A DNA stretch of 64,000 bases from Candidatus Enterococcus ferrettii (GTDB lineage: Bacteria; Bacillota; Bacilli; Lactobacillales; Enterococcaceae), in NCBI RefSeq assembly GCF_017377655.1, contig NZ_JAFREL010000022.1, forward strand, positions 1 to 64,000, read 5' to 3'. Below, piece by piece: positions 17,553 to 27,181 of this stretch (positions are counted from its first letter, which is position 1; every line of letters begins with the position of its first letter). Position numbers and translations under genes: made by a program. The notes under the pieces were generated by a model. It was not told the DNA's origin. It ran no database searches and was given only the letters and a program-made list of their open reading frames with translations.

Positions 17553-18069
17553 AGCCTTGGATGTTGTGATTCGGGAAGCAATTCCTGATGATGCAGAAGC
17601 TTTGCTGCAGCTGAGTCAGCAGGTAGCTCAAGAAACCGAATACCTAGTAATGGATGAAACCGGGATGGCTTTGACACCAGAAATGCTGGCGGTGCATTTG
17701 GAAAGCTTATATGAAAGCCCCAATAATTTGCTGTTGGTAGTTTTTGTGGATGATCAGCTGGTGGGTAATGCTTCAGTGAAGGCTTCGGCTGAATACCGGG
17801 TAGCTCACATCGGTGAAATTGGGATTAGTATTTTGAAGGAATTTTGGGGACTTGGATTGGGTTCATTGCTGATGGAAGAAATTCTTTATTGGGCGCAAGA
17901 GAGCCAAGTCATTAGAAGGCTCGAGTTAACGGTTCAGACCCAAAATGCACGAGCGGTTCAATTATATCAGAAATTCGGCTTTCAACAGGAAGCAACGATG
18001 ATTCGCGGTGCTCGTAGTAACCATGGAGAATTTCTGGATGTTTATTTAATGAGCTTGTTGATTGACTAG
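17545..18069 (+). CDS. GNAT-family N-acetyltransferase
   Basis: 174 residues. Core motifs are IGEIGISILKEFWGLGLGSLLMEEILYWAQ (acetyl-CoA pyrophosphate loop, about 90-119) and LELTVQTQNARAVQLYQKFGFQQEA (motif B with the active Tyr). It resembles the ribosomal-protein or spermidine-acetyltransferase-like GNATs often coupled to tsaE. Translational overlap with tsaE indicates one operon. The acceptor is unknown. Confidence 0.9.
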   Translation: MSEALDVVIREAIPDDAEALLQLSQQVAQETEYLVMDETGMALTPEMLAVHLESLYESPNNLLLVVFVDDQLVGNASVKASAEYRVAHIGEIGISILKEFWGLGLGSLLMEEILYWAQESQVIRRLELTVQTQNARAVQLYQKFGFQQEATMIRGARSNHGEFLDVYLMSLLID

Positions 18070-18079
18070 ACTTAAAAAT

Positions 18080-18123
18080 AAAAAACCGAACAAGAAGCAA
18101 ATTTGCTAGTTGTTCGGTTTTTT
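18080..18123. terminator. Bidirectional terminator after the tsaE operon
   Basis: AAAAAACCGAACAA (18080-18093) pairs with TTGTTCGGTTTTTT (18110-18123); a usable run of T exists on both strands, serving the convergent exonuclease gene too. Confidence 0.9.
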
Positions 18124-18136
18124 CGTATGTCATATA

Positions 18137-18670
18137 TTATAAAGCTTTGACTAATTTTTTCAGGGGATCAGTACCAAAGTGTTCTTCTTGGTAAAGGAGA
18201 ATTTTTGCACAGGCACGACTGTCTTCTAAAGCGTCATGATGGTTTTCCAAAGGAATCGATAATTCGCTGCAGACCGTATTCAAGCGATGGTTGTGCATCT
18301 CAGGGAACAGCTTACGACTTGTTTGTACGGTACACAAAGATAAATAATTTGGCTGAGGAATTTGATAATAATCCAAGCAGCCTGCTAAGACCTTGGTGTC
18401 AAAGCCGGCATTGTGAGCGACAATTAATCGATTTTCTTGATAGTATTTCTGAATTTCGTCCCAGACCGCTGGAAACTTAGGTGCCTCAGCTACGTCTTCG
18501 GGATGAATGCCGTGGATTTGAATGTTTTTCCAGAAAAAATCCGTTTCCGGTTGAATCAACGAATAATATTCTCCGATAATCTGACTATTTTTTACCATAA
18601 CCAATGCCAACGAACAGGCACTATGAGTTTGGTAGTTAGCAGTCTCAAAATCCATTGCGATAAAGTTCAT
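18137..18670 (-). CDS. DnaQ-like 3'-5' exonuclease (DEDDh)
   Basis: 177 residues. Exo I motif AMDFETA at 5-11, exo II AHNAGFDTKVL near 83-93, and exo III HDALEDSRACA near 142-152 provide the four acidic residues and the His of DEDDh exonucleases. It is a stand-alone protein, not fused to polymerase, like the epsilon-type exonucleases of Gram-positives. The ATG at 18670 has GGGAGG upstream and yields MNFIAMDFETAN, so the 20-codon longer frame is rejected. Likely DNA or small-RNA 3' trimming. Confidence 0.88.
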   Translation of the reverse strand: MNFIAMDFETANYQTHSACSLALVMVKNSQIIGEYYSLIQPETDFFWKNIQIHGIHPEDVAEAPKFPAVWDEIQKYYQENRLIVAHNAGFDTKVLAGCLDYYQIPQPNYLSLCTVQTSRKLFPEMHNHRLNTVCSELSIPLENHHDALEDSRACAKILLYQEEHFGTDPLKKLVKAL

Positions 18671-18745
18671 CAAAAAAACCTCCCACTCAGTTGTACCACA
18701 AAAGGCAGCAATTGAGTAGCAGGCGTGCATTTTTTCAAAAAAATC

Positions 18746-19501
18746 TTAAAGGCTGATATCTAATTCTACGGGACAGTGGTCACTGCCAGTAATTTCAGTC
18801 CAAATTTTGGCATCGGTTAACTTTTCTTTCAAATCATCAGAAACAACAAAATAGTCAATCCGCCACCCGGCATTATTCTTGCGAGCATTAAAACGATAGC
18901 TCCACCAAGAATAGACACCAGTTAATTCTGGATAGAAGTATCGGAAAGTATCAATATAGCCATTTTCTAGCAGATTTGTAAACTTTTCTCGTTCTTGTGG
19001 TGTGAAGCCGGCATTTTTTTGATTCGTTTTCCAATTTTTCAAGTCGATATTTTGATGGGCAACGTTTAGATCACCACAGAAAATGACTGCTTTTTTAGTT
19101 TTTAGTTCATTTAAATAAGCTAGGAAGCTTTCTTCCCACTCCATCCGGTAATCCAATCGTTTCAATTCGTTTTGGGAATTAGGAGTATAGCAGGTGATAA
19201 CATAATAATCCGCATACTCTAATGTAATCAGTCGTCCTTCATTATCGTGGACCTCTTGATTCATACCATAAGTGACCGCTATCGGTTCGTGTTTAGTAAA
19301 AATGGCTGTGCCAGAATAACCCTTTTTCTCAGCATAATTCCAGTATTGATAATACCCAGGCAGATCCATTTCAATTTGCCCTTCCTGCAGCTTAGTTTCC
19401 TGCAAACAGAAAAAATCAGCATCTAATTCGTTGAATACATCCATAAAGTTCTTTTTCATTACGGCCCGCAGTCCGTTAACATTCCATGAGATCAGTTTCA
19501 A
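18746..19501 (-). CDS. exoA: Exodeoxyribonuclease III / AP endonuclease
   Basis: 251 residues, the standard length. It cleaves abasic sites in base excision repair, which fits with ung 9 kb away. Signature segments are LISWNVNGLRAV (3-14), CLQETKLQ (33-40, metal-binding Glu), CGDLNVAH near 142-149, YSWWSYRFNARKNNAGWRIDYF near 200-221 and the catalytic SDHCPVELDI at the end. AGGGAGGAA precedes the ATG. It is 75 bases upstream of the DnaQ-like gene on the same strand and may share its transcript. Confidence 0.96.
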   Translation of the reverse strand: MKLISWNVNGLRAVMKKNFMDVFNELDADFFCLQETKLQEGQIEMDLPGYYQYWNYAEKKGYSGTAIFTKHEPIAVTYGMNQEVHDNEGRLITLEYADYYVITCYTPNSQNELKRLDYRMEWEESFLAYLNELKTKKAVIFCGDLNVAHQNIDLKNWKTNQKNAGFTPQEREKFTNLLENGYIDTFRYFYPELTGVYSWWSYRFNARKNNAGWRIDYFVVSDDLKEKLTDAKIWTEITGSDHCPVELDISL

Positions 19502-19632
19502 GATGATTCCTCCCTTTCCCTTATTCTAACGAAAAAGCCGATGGGAAACAATTATAAAAGAAGCAATGGTTGTGAATCCTCTTTCCAATGGTAAAATAAA
19601 GATGCACGAAAAATCGACGAGGAGGCAGTGAT

Positions 19633-20547
19633 ATGAGAATCGGTATAATTGGTTTAGGAGACATTGCTCAGAAAGCCTATCTTCCTACTTATGCCAAGCT
19701 GAGTGATCAGGCAACGTTCATCTTTTCCACAAGGCGGGAAGAGGTGCGGAAAAAAGTTTCACAAAAATATCGCTTTCAAGAAACAGTGCCTAATGTAGAT
19801 GAATTGCTCGCTAAAAAACTTGATGCATGCTTTATTCATGCGGCTACCAGTGCCCATTACGCATTAGCAAAGCGATGTTTAGAAGAAAATGTAGCCGTTT
19901 TTATTGATAAACCAGTCAGTGAAAACTACGAAGAAGTGAAACATTTGATGGCGTTAGCCGAGGAAAAAAAGCTGCTTTTTATGGTGGGCTTTAATCGACG
20001 ATTTGCGCCGATGGTGGAACAGTTACATGGTTTGGCAGATAAACGAACGATTCGACTAGAAAAAAATGAGGTAGAACATCCTTTAGATATAGGTTATGGC
20101 ATTTACGATTTGTTTATTCATTTAGTAGATACAGGTGTTTATTTACTAAACGGAAATGTAGGTGAAATTCATACCAAAATTTACGAAGAAGCTGGTAAGA
20201 TGACCTATGCTCGAATGTTGTTGACTAATGCCACAACAGAAGCTTACTTAACCATGGATCTAAAAAGTGGTGCTAAAGCAGAGCAATATCAAGTAACCAG
20301 TCCAGACAAAACCTTAGTGCTGGATCAATTAAGCGAGTTAACTATTCGAGAAGATACGACAGAATCGACGCAACGTTTTGGTGACTGGACGTCTGCTCTA
20401 GAGAAACGCGGCTTTGAGCAAATGGTACTGGCATTCTTATCAGCATTAAAAGGGGATAAGTCTGTCGACCTGAAACAGGAACATGTATTGTTAAGTCATC
20501 GCTTGTGCCAAGAGATGATTAATCGACATATCCGTCATCAACTATAA
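19633..20547 (+). CDS. Gfo/Idh/MocA-family oxidoreductase
   Basis: 304 residues. The N-terminal NAD(P)-binding motif GIIGLGDIAQKAY (3-15) and the EKP-type motif as VFIDKPVSENYEEV near 91-104 (catalytic Lys) define the family. The C-terminal alpha/beta domain contains the LFIHLVDTGVYLL helix with the usual His. It is shorter than sugar dehydrogenases (330-350) and resembles YceM/MviM-like proteins. Substrate unknown. AGGAGG precedes the ATG. It is monocistronic or weakly linked to murB. Confidence 0.9.
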   Translation: MRIGIIGLGDIAQKAYLPTYAKLSDQATFIFSTRREEVRKKVSQKYRFQETVPNVDELLAKKLDACFIHAATSAHYALAKRCLEENVAVFIDKPVSENYEEVKHLMALAEEKKLLFMVGFNRRFAPMVEQLHGLADKRTIRLEKNEVEHPLDIGYGIYDLFIHLVDTGVYLLNGNVGEIHTKIYEEAGKMTYARMLLTNATTEAYLTMDLKSGAKAEQYQVTSPDKTLVLDQLSELTIREDTTESTQRFGDWTSALEKRGFEQMVLAFLSALKGDKSVDLKQEHVLLSHRLCQEMINRHIRHQL

Positions 20548-20613
20548 TGGGCTGGTAAGATTGTTATCTGCATGCTAAAATAACAAGGATGTCACAAGAA
20601 AGGAACAAATGAT

Positions 20614-21519
20614 GTGGATAGAAAAAAATTAGTAGAGGCAATGCCTGCAATGACCATTTTACTAAATAAACCTTTGATGGATTATACGTATACTAAAACT
20701 GGTGGGCCAGCTGATGTGTTAGCATTTCCGAAAAATAAAAAAGAGATTAAACAATTAGTTGATTATTGCCGTGAAAATCGAATCCCTTGGTTGGTTTTAG
20801 GAAACGCCAGCAATCTAATTGTGAAGGATGGCGGAATTCGAGGAGTAGTCATGATGCTTACTGACATGACAAAGGTTGCTGTGGAAGGAGATACAATCAC
20901 TGCTGAAGCAGGAGCTAAGCTGATTGATACCACCTATGTTGCCCTAGAGCATTCGTTAACAGGCTTTGAATTTGCTTGCGGAATTCCTGGCAGTATTGGT
21001 GGAGCAGTCTTTATGAATGCAGGCGCTTATGATGGACAGCTGCAGGATGTTTTCGAATCAGTCGATGTGTTGCTGGCAGATGGAACTTTTGAAACTTGGA
21101 AATCAGAGCAGATGGACTTTAGCTACCGTCATTCAGCGATCCAAGACCAACCCGCTATCGTTTTAAATGCTCGGTTTAAGCTGACTCATGGAGATTATGA
21201 TAGTATCCAAAAACGTATGACTGAATTGACAGAGCTTCGTCAATTAAAACAACCGCTGGAATATCCGTCTTGTGGGAGTGTATTTAAGCGCCCAGCAGGT
21301 CATTTTACCGGTAAGCTGATTCAAGATGCCGGTTTGCAAGGATTAAAATGGGGCGGGGCTCAAATTTCAATGAAGCATGCCGGGTTTATTGTAAATGTTG
21401 ATCAGGCGACGGCAACGGATTATATTGAATTGATTGCTCATATTCAGCAAGTGATTAAAGAAAAGTTCGAAGTAACATTAGAAACTGAAGTTCGAATTAT
21501 TGGAGAAGATCCTCAATAA
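20614..21519 (+). CDS. murB: UDP-N-acetylenolpyruvoylglucosamine reductase
   Basis: 301 residues, a type II MurB as in Gram-positives. It reduces enolpyruvyl-UDP-GlcNAc to UDP-MurNAc in peptidoglycan synthesis, with bound FAD. Visible are YTKTGGPADVLAFP, LGNASNLIVKDGGIRG (FAD binding), GFEFACGIPGSIGGAVFMNAGAY near 120-142, the proton-donor Ser in YPSCGSVFKRP near 225 and the C-terminal Glu in ETEVRIIG. The start is GTG at 20614; an overlapping ATG two bases upstream is out of frame. GAAAGGA precedes it. Confidence 0.97.
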   Translation: MDRKKLVEAMPAMTILLNKPLMDYTYTKTGGPADVLAFPKNKKEIKQLVDYCRENRIPWLVLGNASNLIVKDGGIRGVVMMLTDMTKVAVEGDTITAEAGAKLIDTTYVALEHSLTGFEFACGIPGSIGGAVFMNAGAYDGQLQDVFESVDVLLADGTFETWKSEQMDFSYRHSAIQDQPAIVLNARFKLTHGDYDSIQKRMTELTELRQLKQPLEYPSCGSVFKRPAGHFTGKLIQDAGLQGLKWGGAQISMKHAGFIVNVDQATATDYIELIAHIQQVIKEKFEVTLETEVRIIGEDPQ

Positions 21520-21531
21520 GAAGGGCGTTAA

Positions 21532-21560
21532 AAGAGGGTAGAGCCTGGCTCTACCCTCTT
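21532..21560. terminator. Bidirectional terminator murB / ECF protein
   Basis: A 14-bp perfect stem (21532-21545 with 21547-21560) lies between the converging murB and panT-like genes. Confidence 0.85.
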
Positions 21561-22188
21561 ATTTAGGTTGTTTCATTAGTTTTAAAAGAACCGCACAAAC
21601 AGCTGCTGTAGCAATTCCGGCCACAATTGCTTCGACGAGTCCGCTGCCAAAAATAATTCCTAAAATGACACCATAAACAGCATCTGCTGCGACTTGAGCA
21701 ACGTTTGCATAGCTGTCTTTGAAAAAGAAGAAAATCAGGTTCATTACCAAGATGGTGTTGGTCATGGACCCCATTAGGCCAGCGACGAACAAACTCACCG
21801 GTTGTGCTTTTGTTTTCATTAAACGATTAATTCCAATGTAAACGAAATAGGGAACAATGCCGATTAATATACGTGGAACGATGGCTACAATTACAGCCCG
21901 CCAGTCTCCCTGACCTGTTAGCGGATTCGCAATAAAAGGTGAGAAAACAAAGGACATTGGAGTAATAACGATAGTTGAACGAGCTAGACTAAGAATTCCA
22001 AAAATCCCGCCTAATCCAGCACCAATTTTTGGACCCAAAATAATTGACGCAATAATGACTGGAATATGCATAGTAGTGGCATTGATCGGCCCGATTGGTA
22101 TAAAACCTAACGGGGTGATCGCCAAAATAATCATAATCGCTAAAAACATAGCGGTTAAAGTAAAACTTTTAATATTTATATTTTTCAC
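21559..22188 (-). CDS. panT: ECF transporter substrate-binding subunit, PanT-like
   Basis: 209 residues, about six membrane spans, starting with KNINIKSFTLTAMFLAIMIILAITPLGFIPIGP. The MHIPVIIASIILGPKIGAGLGGIFGILSL segment (about 41-69) is typical of ECF S components. It needs the shared EcfAA'T module encoded elsewhere. Its position directly behind coaC and coaB fits the pantothenate transporter PanT of lactic acid bacteria, which feeds CoA synthesis. The substrate call is by context; the ECF fold is clear. Confidence 0.82.
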   Translation of the reverse strand: MKNINIKSFTLTAMFLAIMIILAITPLGFIPIGPINATTMHIPVIIASIILGPKIGAGLGGIFGILSLARSTIVITPMSFVFSPFIANPLTGQGDWRAVIVAIVPRILIGIVPYFVYIGINRLMKTKAQPVSLFVAGLMGSMTNTILVMNLIFFFFKDSYANVAQVAADAVYGVILGIIFGSGLVEAIVAGIATAAVCAVLLKLMKQPK

Positions 22189-22192
22189 CGTG

Positions 22193-22735
22193 CTACTCCT
22201 TCAACAAATTCATCACTCGATCAACGATTTCTGAAACATTGGCTAACGCACCACGGCCATAATCGCCGCAGGCCAGCAATGCTTCCCGGGGTTGGATTTC
22301 TTCATAACCGACTTCTTGCAAAGTGGTTAAGTTTCTTTGAACGATCGGATTTTGATACATATAGGTATTCATTGCTGGAGCAATAATTTTTTTAGTTTCT
22401 GGCAGTAATGCTAAAGCTACGGTAGATAATAAATCATCCGCAAGGCCATTTGCCAGTTTGCCAATGATGTTGGCTGAAGCAGGAGCGACTAAAAATAAGT
22501 CAGCCCGCTTCGCTAACTCAATATGGTTAATTTTAGCTGGGTCAGGTTCAGCCATGACGTCCGTGTGAACCAAACGGTGAGAAAGAGACTGGATAGTCAA
22601 TGGCGTGATAAATTCTTGACTGCTTTGGGTCATAACTACATCTACTTGGTAGCCAAGTTTTGTCAGTTGATTGGTCAGATCGGCTGCTTTGTAGGCTGAA
22701 ATACTGCCGCTGACTCCTAAAAGAATAGTTTTCAT
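22193..22735 (-). CDS. coaC: Phosphopantothenoylcysteine decarboxylase
   Basis: 180 residues, a flavoprotein of the HFCD family that makes 4'-phosphopantetheine. Motifs are LGVSGSISAYKA at 6-17 (FMN binding), the active-site His in INHIELAKRADLFLVAPASAN near 69-89, PAMNTYMY near 118-125, and the substrate clamp LACGDYGRGAL near 154-164 with the catalytic Cys. It is separate from coaB, unlike the fused coaBC of most bacteria; this split is known from streptococci and enterococci. The coaB stop and the coaC start share one base. Confidence 0.95.
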   Translation of the reverse strand: MKTILLGVSGSISAYKAADLTNQLTKLGYQVDVVMTQSSQEFITPLTIQSLSHRLVHTDVMAEPDPAKINHIELAKRADLFLVAPASANIIGKLANGLADDLLSTVALALLPETKKIIAPAMNTYMYQNPIVQRNLTTLQEVGYEEIQPREALLACGDYGRGALANVSEIVDRVMNLLKE

Positions 22736-23457
22736 TACGCGTTCGTCCTTTCTAAAACTGCTTCCTTAATCAATTGAGCGATATCCGACTTGGTATGAGC
22801 TTCTTTTACTTTATGCTGCTGATTGATTAGATAACCATGATGGGTCTCACCACTAATTTCCGCTAAGTCGTTCGCTAAAATGAAATCAGCTTGATTCTTC
22901 TCTAGGCTCTTTTTCGCAACATCCAGCAAGTGAATCATAGGGACATCGACTAACAGCTTGAAGCCAACTAGAATCGTTTCTGGCTGCAGCTCTTTAATTT
23001 GCTGGATGACCTTAGGGTTCTTTTTCAGAACGATCACTAAATGATCGGTGTCGGAAGAAATCTTTTTCTCTGTGCGCTCTTGATCTTTAGCCTTTAAAGA
23101 GGCGGCTAAATCAGCAGGATGAGTGGCAATGGTTTGCTGCAAATCTTCCATCGTAACGGAACTTTCTGGCGTAAAATCACTCACAGCCATACTATGAATC
23201 ACTGCAGTATAGCAGTTGACAGTCATTAATTCATTCAATTTATCCGCGAGCTCACTGGTGGATTCAACTAAGTGGAGAGCTACTCGTTGATCGTCGGGCT
23301 TAACTGCCTGTTTTGTTGTAATATAGTCAATTGTTGCATTCTCAGACAAAAAAGCTTCAGCAATAGTTTTTCCTAGGCGACCACTGGAATGGTTCGTTAT
23401 CGCACGCACATCATCAATTTTCTCTGTAGTGCCGCCAGCTGTAATTAGAATTCTCAT
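22735..23457 (-). CDS. coaB: Phosphopantothenate--cysteine ligase
   Basis: 240 residues. It joins cysteine to 4'-phosphopantothenate before CoaC acts. The N-terminal ITAGGTTEKIDDVRAITNHSSGRLGKTIAEAF (4-35) is the nucleotide-binding signature, with the ILANDLAEI dimerisation motif near 193-201 and KKNPKVIQQIKELQPETILVGFKL near 144-167. Stand-alone CoaB of this length is typical for streptococci and enterococci. Start overlaps the upstream reductase stop by four bases, giving an operon of reductase, coaB, coaC and panT. Confidence 0.95.
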   Translation of the reverse strand: MRILITAGGTTEKIDDVRAITNHSSGRLGKTIAEAFLSENATIDYITTKQAVKPDDQRVALHLVESTSELADKLNELMTVNCYTAVIHSMAVSDFTPESSVTMEDLQQTIATHPADLAASLKAKDQERTEKKISSDTDHLVIVLKKNPKVIQQIKELQPETILVGFKLLVDVPMIHLLDVAKKSLEKNQADFILANDLAEISGETHHGYLINQQHKVKEAHTKSDIAQLIKEAVLERTNA

Positions 23458-24449
23458 GATTTTAACTCCCCGGGACGGACTAAAGTGCGGCCAATGTGTT
23501 TACCAGTTAAAATGGATTTGGCAGTTTCTGGAACTTGCTCTAAAGATATTTCTTGGACTTTAATGCTATCAGGTACTCGCCATTCATTCGACATTTTCTG
23601 CCAAATCGCTGCCCTTTTTTTCATGGGTGTTTCGACTGAATCAATTCCTAATAGATTGACTCCTCGTAAGATAAACGGCAGCACAGTCATCGTTAGCTTC
23701 AGTCCACCTGCATTTCCGCAAAGCGCCATACTGCCGCCATAATTAACAAAAGGAATTAATTTGCCTAATTGTTCGCCACCAACCGTATCCACTACATAAT
23801 CAATTACCTGTTTATTCAAAGGTTTATTGTTTTCTGGGAAGAATTCATCTGGGGTTATTACAGTCGTAGCTCCCAGCTGAGTCAAGTAATCCTTTTGATC
23901 CGTTTTTCTAGATAGAGCAACAATTTCCTGACAACCGATTGTTTGTAAAAATTGCAGGGCAAAGCCGCCCACACCACCTGTTGCACCAGTTACCAGTACT
24001 CGGCTCTTTTTAGTTAAACCTTGCTGTACCAGTGAATCAATTGCAAGGGCAGCAGTGAATCCAGCAGTTCCATAGGTCATGGCTTGCTTTGTAGTGAGTC
24101 CTTGTGGCAGCTTCACGACCCAATCTGCAGGAACAACTTGCACTTCACTCAACCCACCATTTTGACTAACGCCAATGCCATAGCTGGTTGCTAAAACTTC
24201 ATCACCCACAGTGAAACGGTCATCGTTGGTAGCAGCAATAGTACCTGCCATATCGATTCCAGGTGTTAAAGGATAGCTTCTCAATACTCCAGTATTAGGT
24301 TGTGTAGCAAGAGCATCTTTGTAATTGATACCTGAGTAGCTGACAGCAATCAATACTTCACCAGGCTGCAACTCAGGGGCTTCAAAATTCTCAATTTCAG
24401 TCGTAATGGTTTCCTCTTTTATTACCCGTAACCGCCGATAAATGGTCAT
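23454..24449 (-). CDS. YhdH/YhfP-family quinone oxidoreductase-like protein
   Basis: 331 residues of the zinc-less medium-chain dehydrogenase superfamily. The NADPH-binding motif VTGATGGVGGFALQFL is near 153-168, and the GIDMAGTI and YGTAGFTAAL segments mark the YhdH/YhfP (acryloyl-CoA reductase-like) branch. It is first in the operon with coaB, coaC and panT, overlapping coaB by four bases; no functional link to CoA is known. A paralogue of the same branch lies at 43977-44963 in this window. Confidence 0.88.
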   Translation of the reverse strand: MTIYRRLRVIKEETITTEIENFEAPELQPGEVLIAVSYSGINYKDALATQPNTGVLRSYPLTPGIDMAGTIAATNDDRFTVGDEVLATSYGIGVSQNGGLSEVQVVPADWVVKLPQGLTTKQAMTYGTAGFTAALAIDSLVQQGLTKKSRVLVTGATGGVGGFALQFLQTIGCQEIVALSRKTDQKDYLTQLGATTVITPDEFFPENNKPLNKQVIDYVVDTVGGEQLGKLIPFVNYGGSMALCGNAGGLKLTMTVLPFILRGVNLLGIDSVETPMKKRAAIWQKMSNEWRVPDSIKVQEISLEQVPETAKSILTGKHIGRTLVRPGELKS

Positions 24450-24580
24450 GTAATTACTCCTTTACTAAGAAAAGTTTGTTACTTCCATCTTAGCGGAAAC
24501 CACGGAAAAAGCAACTTTCTATGTTCTTTTTTCAACAAATTATTCAGGTTAGAGAATTCTAAGAAAACCTTTGCTCTGTC

Positions 24581-24608
24581 TTGCTTTTTATCAAAAAGTT
24601 CGTATACT
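24581..24608 (+). promoter_or_regulatory. Promoter of the XRE-cupin/pot region
   Basis: TTGCTT (24581-24586), 16-base spacer, TATACT (24603-24608), about 55 bases before the regulator ATG. Confidence 0.65.
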
Positions 24609-24664
24609 ATAGTGGTGCTATTAAACAAGAAGTTTACTTTTACCAAACAAGGGGGCGAGGCTTA

Positions 24665-25207
24665 ATGGAAATAGGCGAGAAGCTGAAGAATTTACGGATT
24701 CAAAAGAATTTAACGCAAGAAGAGCTGGGGGAACGGACAGATTTGTCCAAGGGATACATATCTCAGCTGGAGCGGAACCTAAGCTCGCCCTCAATGGAAA
24801 CTTTTTTTGATATTTTAGCAGTTTTAGGAGTTACACCGGAACAATTTTTCAGTCAAAAAATCGGTGAACAAAAGATTCTTTATAAAGAAGAAGACACCAC
24901 TTCATACAGTGACGAAACCAACGGGTATCACATTAAGTGGCTGATCCCGGAGTCTAATGAGAAAGAAATGGAACCGATCTTGCTGACTTTGGAGAAGGCC
25001 GGTCAATACAAGCAATTCTCTCCGTCCTTATCAGAAACCTTTATTTATATTTTAGAAGGAACGATAGGGCTGCAGTTTGGCGACGACTATTTTGTCGCCC
25101 ATGCCGGTGAAAGTATTTATTATGAGGCCAGCAAACCGCATCGGTTGCAAAACCATGGCAACAAACCAACTAAAGTATTAATCGTAGCGACAGAGTCGTA
25201 TTTATAA
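24665..25207 (+). CDS. XRE-family regulator with C-terminal cupin (PuuR-like)
   Basis: 180 residues. An N-terminal XRE HTH (EIGEKLKNLRIQKNLTQEELGERTDLSKGYISQLERNLSSPSMETF, 2-47) is joined to a cupin domain at about 105-178 (FIYILEGTIGLQFGDDYFVAHAGESIYYEASKPHRLQN). This layout is that of polyamine-responsive repressors such as PuuR. The ATG at 24665 has GGGGGCGAGG upstream; an in-frame extension to 24581 would run through the promoter and is rejected. It sits 69 bases before potA and probably controls the polyamine transporter in response to spermidine or putrescine. Confidence 0.9.
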   Translation: MEIGEKLKNLRIQKNLTQEELGERTDLSKGYISQLERNLSSPSMETFFDILAVLGVTPEQFFSQKIGEQKILYKEEDTTSYSDETNGYHIKWLIPESNEKEMEPILLTLEKAGQYKQFSPSLSETFIYILEGTIGLQFGDDYFVAHAGESIYYEASKPHRLQNHGNKPTKVLIVATESYL

Positions 25208-25276
25208 ATTAACTAATAAAAGGCGAAGAGCAGAAGTTTTTTCAGGAAGCCCTTCGTTGATGAAAAGGAGCGAGTC

Positions 25277-26362
25277 ATGGCAAACATAATTATTTCTTTT
25301 AACGATATCGTAAAAGAATACGATGATGAAACAGTATTGAAAAATGTTAGTTTTGATATAGAAGAGGGACGCTTTTATACCTTATTAGGTCCTTCTGGTT
25401 GCGGAAAAACCACTATTTTGCGCATCATTGCTGGGTTTACCGATGCAACTGCAGGAGACATTTATTTAGAAGGTAAACGAATGAACGATGTGCCAGCCAA
25501 CAAACGTCAGGTGAATACTGTATTTCAGGATTATGCGTTGTTTCCTCATATGAACGTTTTTGACAATGTTGCCTTTGGTCTGAAGATCAAGAAGCTGCCA
25601 AAAAGTGAAATTGAAAAGAAAGTCAAAGACGCCTTACGAGTAGTTCAACTGCCGGGATATGAAAACCGCGAAATTACAGAAATGTCTGGGGGCCAGCGTC
25701 AACGGGTGGCGATTGCACGCGCGATTGTCAATGAGCCGAAAATCCTTTTATTGGATGAGCCGTTGTCCGCTTTGGATTTGAAGTTGCGAACGGATATGCA
25801 ATATGAATTGCGTGAGTTACAAAAACGATTGGGTATTACCTTTATATTTGTTACGCATGACCAAGAAGAGGCCTTAGCAATGAGCGATGAAATCTTTGTG
25901 ATGAACAAAGGGGAAATTGTTCAAAGCGGTACCCCAGTGGATATTTATGATGAGCCGATTAATCACTTTGTAGCTGATTTTGTGGGAGAAAGTAATATTG
26001 TTTCAGGTGAAATGATTGAGGACAACTTGGTAAAATTCGTTGGCAAAGAATTTGAATGTGTTGATAGCGGTATGCGTCCTAATGAGCCAGTGGAAGTGGT
26101 TTTACGTCCTGAAGATTTAAACATCACTTCACCAGAAAAAGGGAAGCTGGTAGTAACAGTCAATACTCAACTCTTCCGTGGCGTTCACTACGAAATTGTC
26201 GGTATTGACCAAGATGGCAATGAATGGACGGTACACTCTACCCGTAAAGCCAAAGAGGGTACTAAAGTCGGCCTAGCTTTCGAACCAGAAGATATTCATG
26301 TTATGCGTTTTAATGAAACGGAAGAAGAATTTGATGCTCGTTTAGAAAGCTATGAAGAGTAG
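25277..26362 (+). CDS. potA: Spermidine/putrescine ABC transporter ATPase
   Basis: 361 residues. Walker [11 protein letters not shown] near 37-46, Q-loop, signature [15 protein letters not shown] near 136-150, Walker [13 protein letters not shown] near 157-168 and H-loop THD near 193 are intact. The C-terminal TOBE-like region (from about 235) ends in [15 protein letters not shown]. The gene opens the potABCD operon, with 12 bases to potB. It energises polyamine import. Confidence 0.96.
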   Translation: MANIIISFNDIVKEYDDETVLKNVSFDIEEGRFYTLLGPSGCGKTTILRIIAGFTDATAGDIYLEGKRMNDVPANKRQVNTVFQDYALFPHMNVFDNVAFGLKIKKLPKSEIEKKVKDALRVVQLPGYENREITEMSGGQRQRVAIARAIVNEPKILLLDEPLSALDLKLRTDMQYELRELQKRLGITFIFVTHDQEEALAMSDEIFVMNKGEIVQSGTPVDIYDEPINHFVADFVGESNIVSGEMIEDNLVKFVGKEFECVDSGMRPNEPVEVVLRPEDLNITSPEKGKLVVTVNTQLFRGVHYEIVGIDQDGNEWTVHSTRKAKEGTKVGLAFEPEDIHVMRFNETEEEFDARLESYEE

Positions 26363-26374
26363 GGGGGACTATTT

Positions 26375-27181
26375 ATGAGAAGCATGCGGCGAATTTACTC
26401 GATCCCTTACTATTTTTGGTTGCTGTTTTTTGTTATTGCACCAGTGATTCTAATTATTTATCAATCTTTTTTTGATATGGATGGCAATTTTACTTTAAGC
26501 AATTACCATACTTATTTAACTTCAAAAACTTATTTAGGTATGACTTTAAATTCTGTTTTATTTGCTTTTTTGATTACTTTAATGACATTGCTGATTAGTT
26601 ATCCGACTGCTTATTTCCTCTCTAAGCTGAAGCATCGTCAATTGCTGCTGCTGTTGGTGGTTTTGCCTACATGGATTAATCTATTGCTGAAGGCCTATGC
26701 CTTTATTGGTATTTTCAGTACGAATGGATCAATCAATGAATTTCTATCCTTTATTGGAATTGGGCCTAAACAGTTGTTGTTTACTGATTTCAGCTTTATG
26801 TTTGTAGCGGCTTATATAGAGCTGCCTTTTATGATTATGCCCATTTTTAATGCGCTGGAGGAGATTAATCCTTCCTTGATTAGTGCTAGTCGTGATTTGG
26901 GTGCTAATAGTGTGGAGACTTTCCGCCGGGTAATTCTGCCTTTGTCAATGAACGGAGTAAAAAGTGGCGTACAAGCAGTCTTTATTCCTTCTCTTTCCTT
27001 ATTCATGTTGACACGTTTGATTGGAGGAAATCGAGTAATTACACTGGGGACGGCGATTGAAGAACACTTTCTGGTTACACAAAACTGGGGGATGGGATCA
27101 ACGATCGGTGTGATTTTGATTTTTGCAATGTTTATTGTCATGATGCTAACGGGTGAACGCAGAAAAGGAGGGCGTGCCTGA
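26375..27181 (+). CDS. potB: Spermidine/putrescine ABC transporter permease PotB
   Basis: 268 residues with six predicted membrane spans. The EAA loop that contacts PotA reads LISASRDLGANSVETFRRVILPLSMNGVKSG (about 167-197). N-terminal arginines fit the inside-positive rule. The stop overlaps the potC ATG by one base (TGATG). Confidence 0.95.
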   Translation: MRSMRRIYSIPYYFWLLFFVIAPVILIIYQSFFDMDGNFTLSNYHTYLTSKTYLGMTLNSVLFAFLITLMTLLISYPTAYFLSKLKHRQLLLLLVVLPTWINLLLKAYAFIGIFSTNGSINEFLSFIGIGPKQLLFTDFSFMFVAAYIELPFMIMPIFNALEEINPSLISASRDLGANSVETFRRVILPLSMNGVKSGVQAVFIPSLSLFMLTRLIGGNRVITLGTAIEEHFLVTQNWGMGSTIGVILIFAMFIVMMLTGERRKGGRA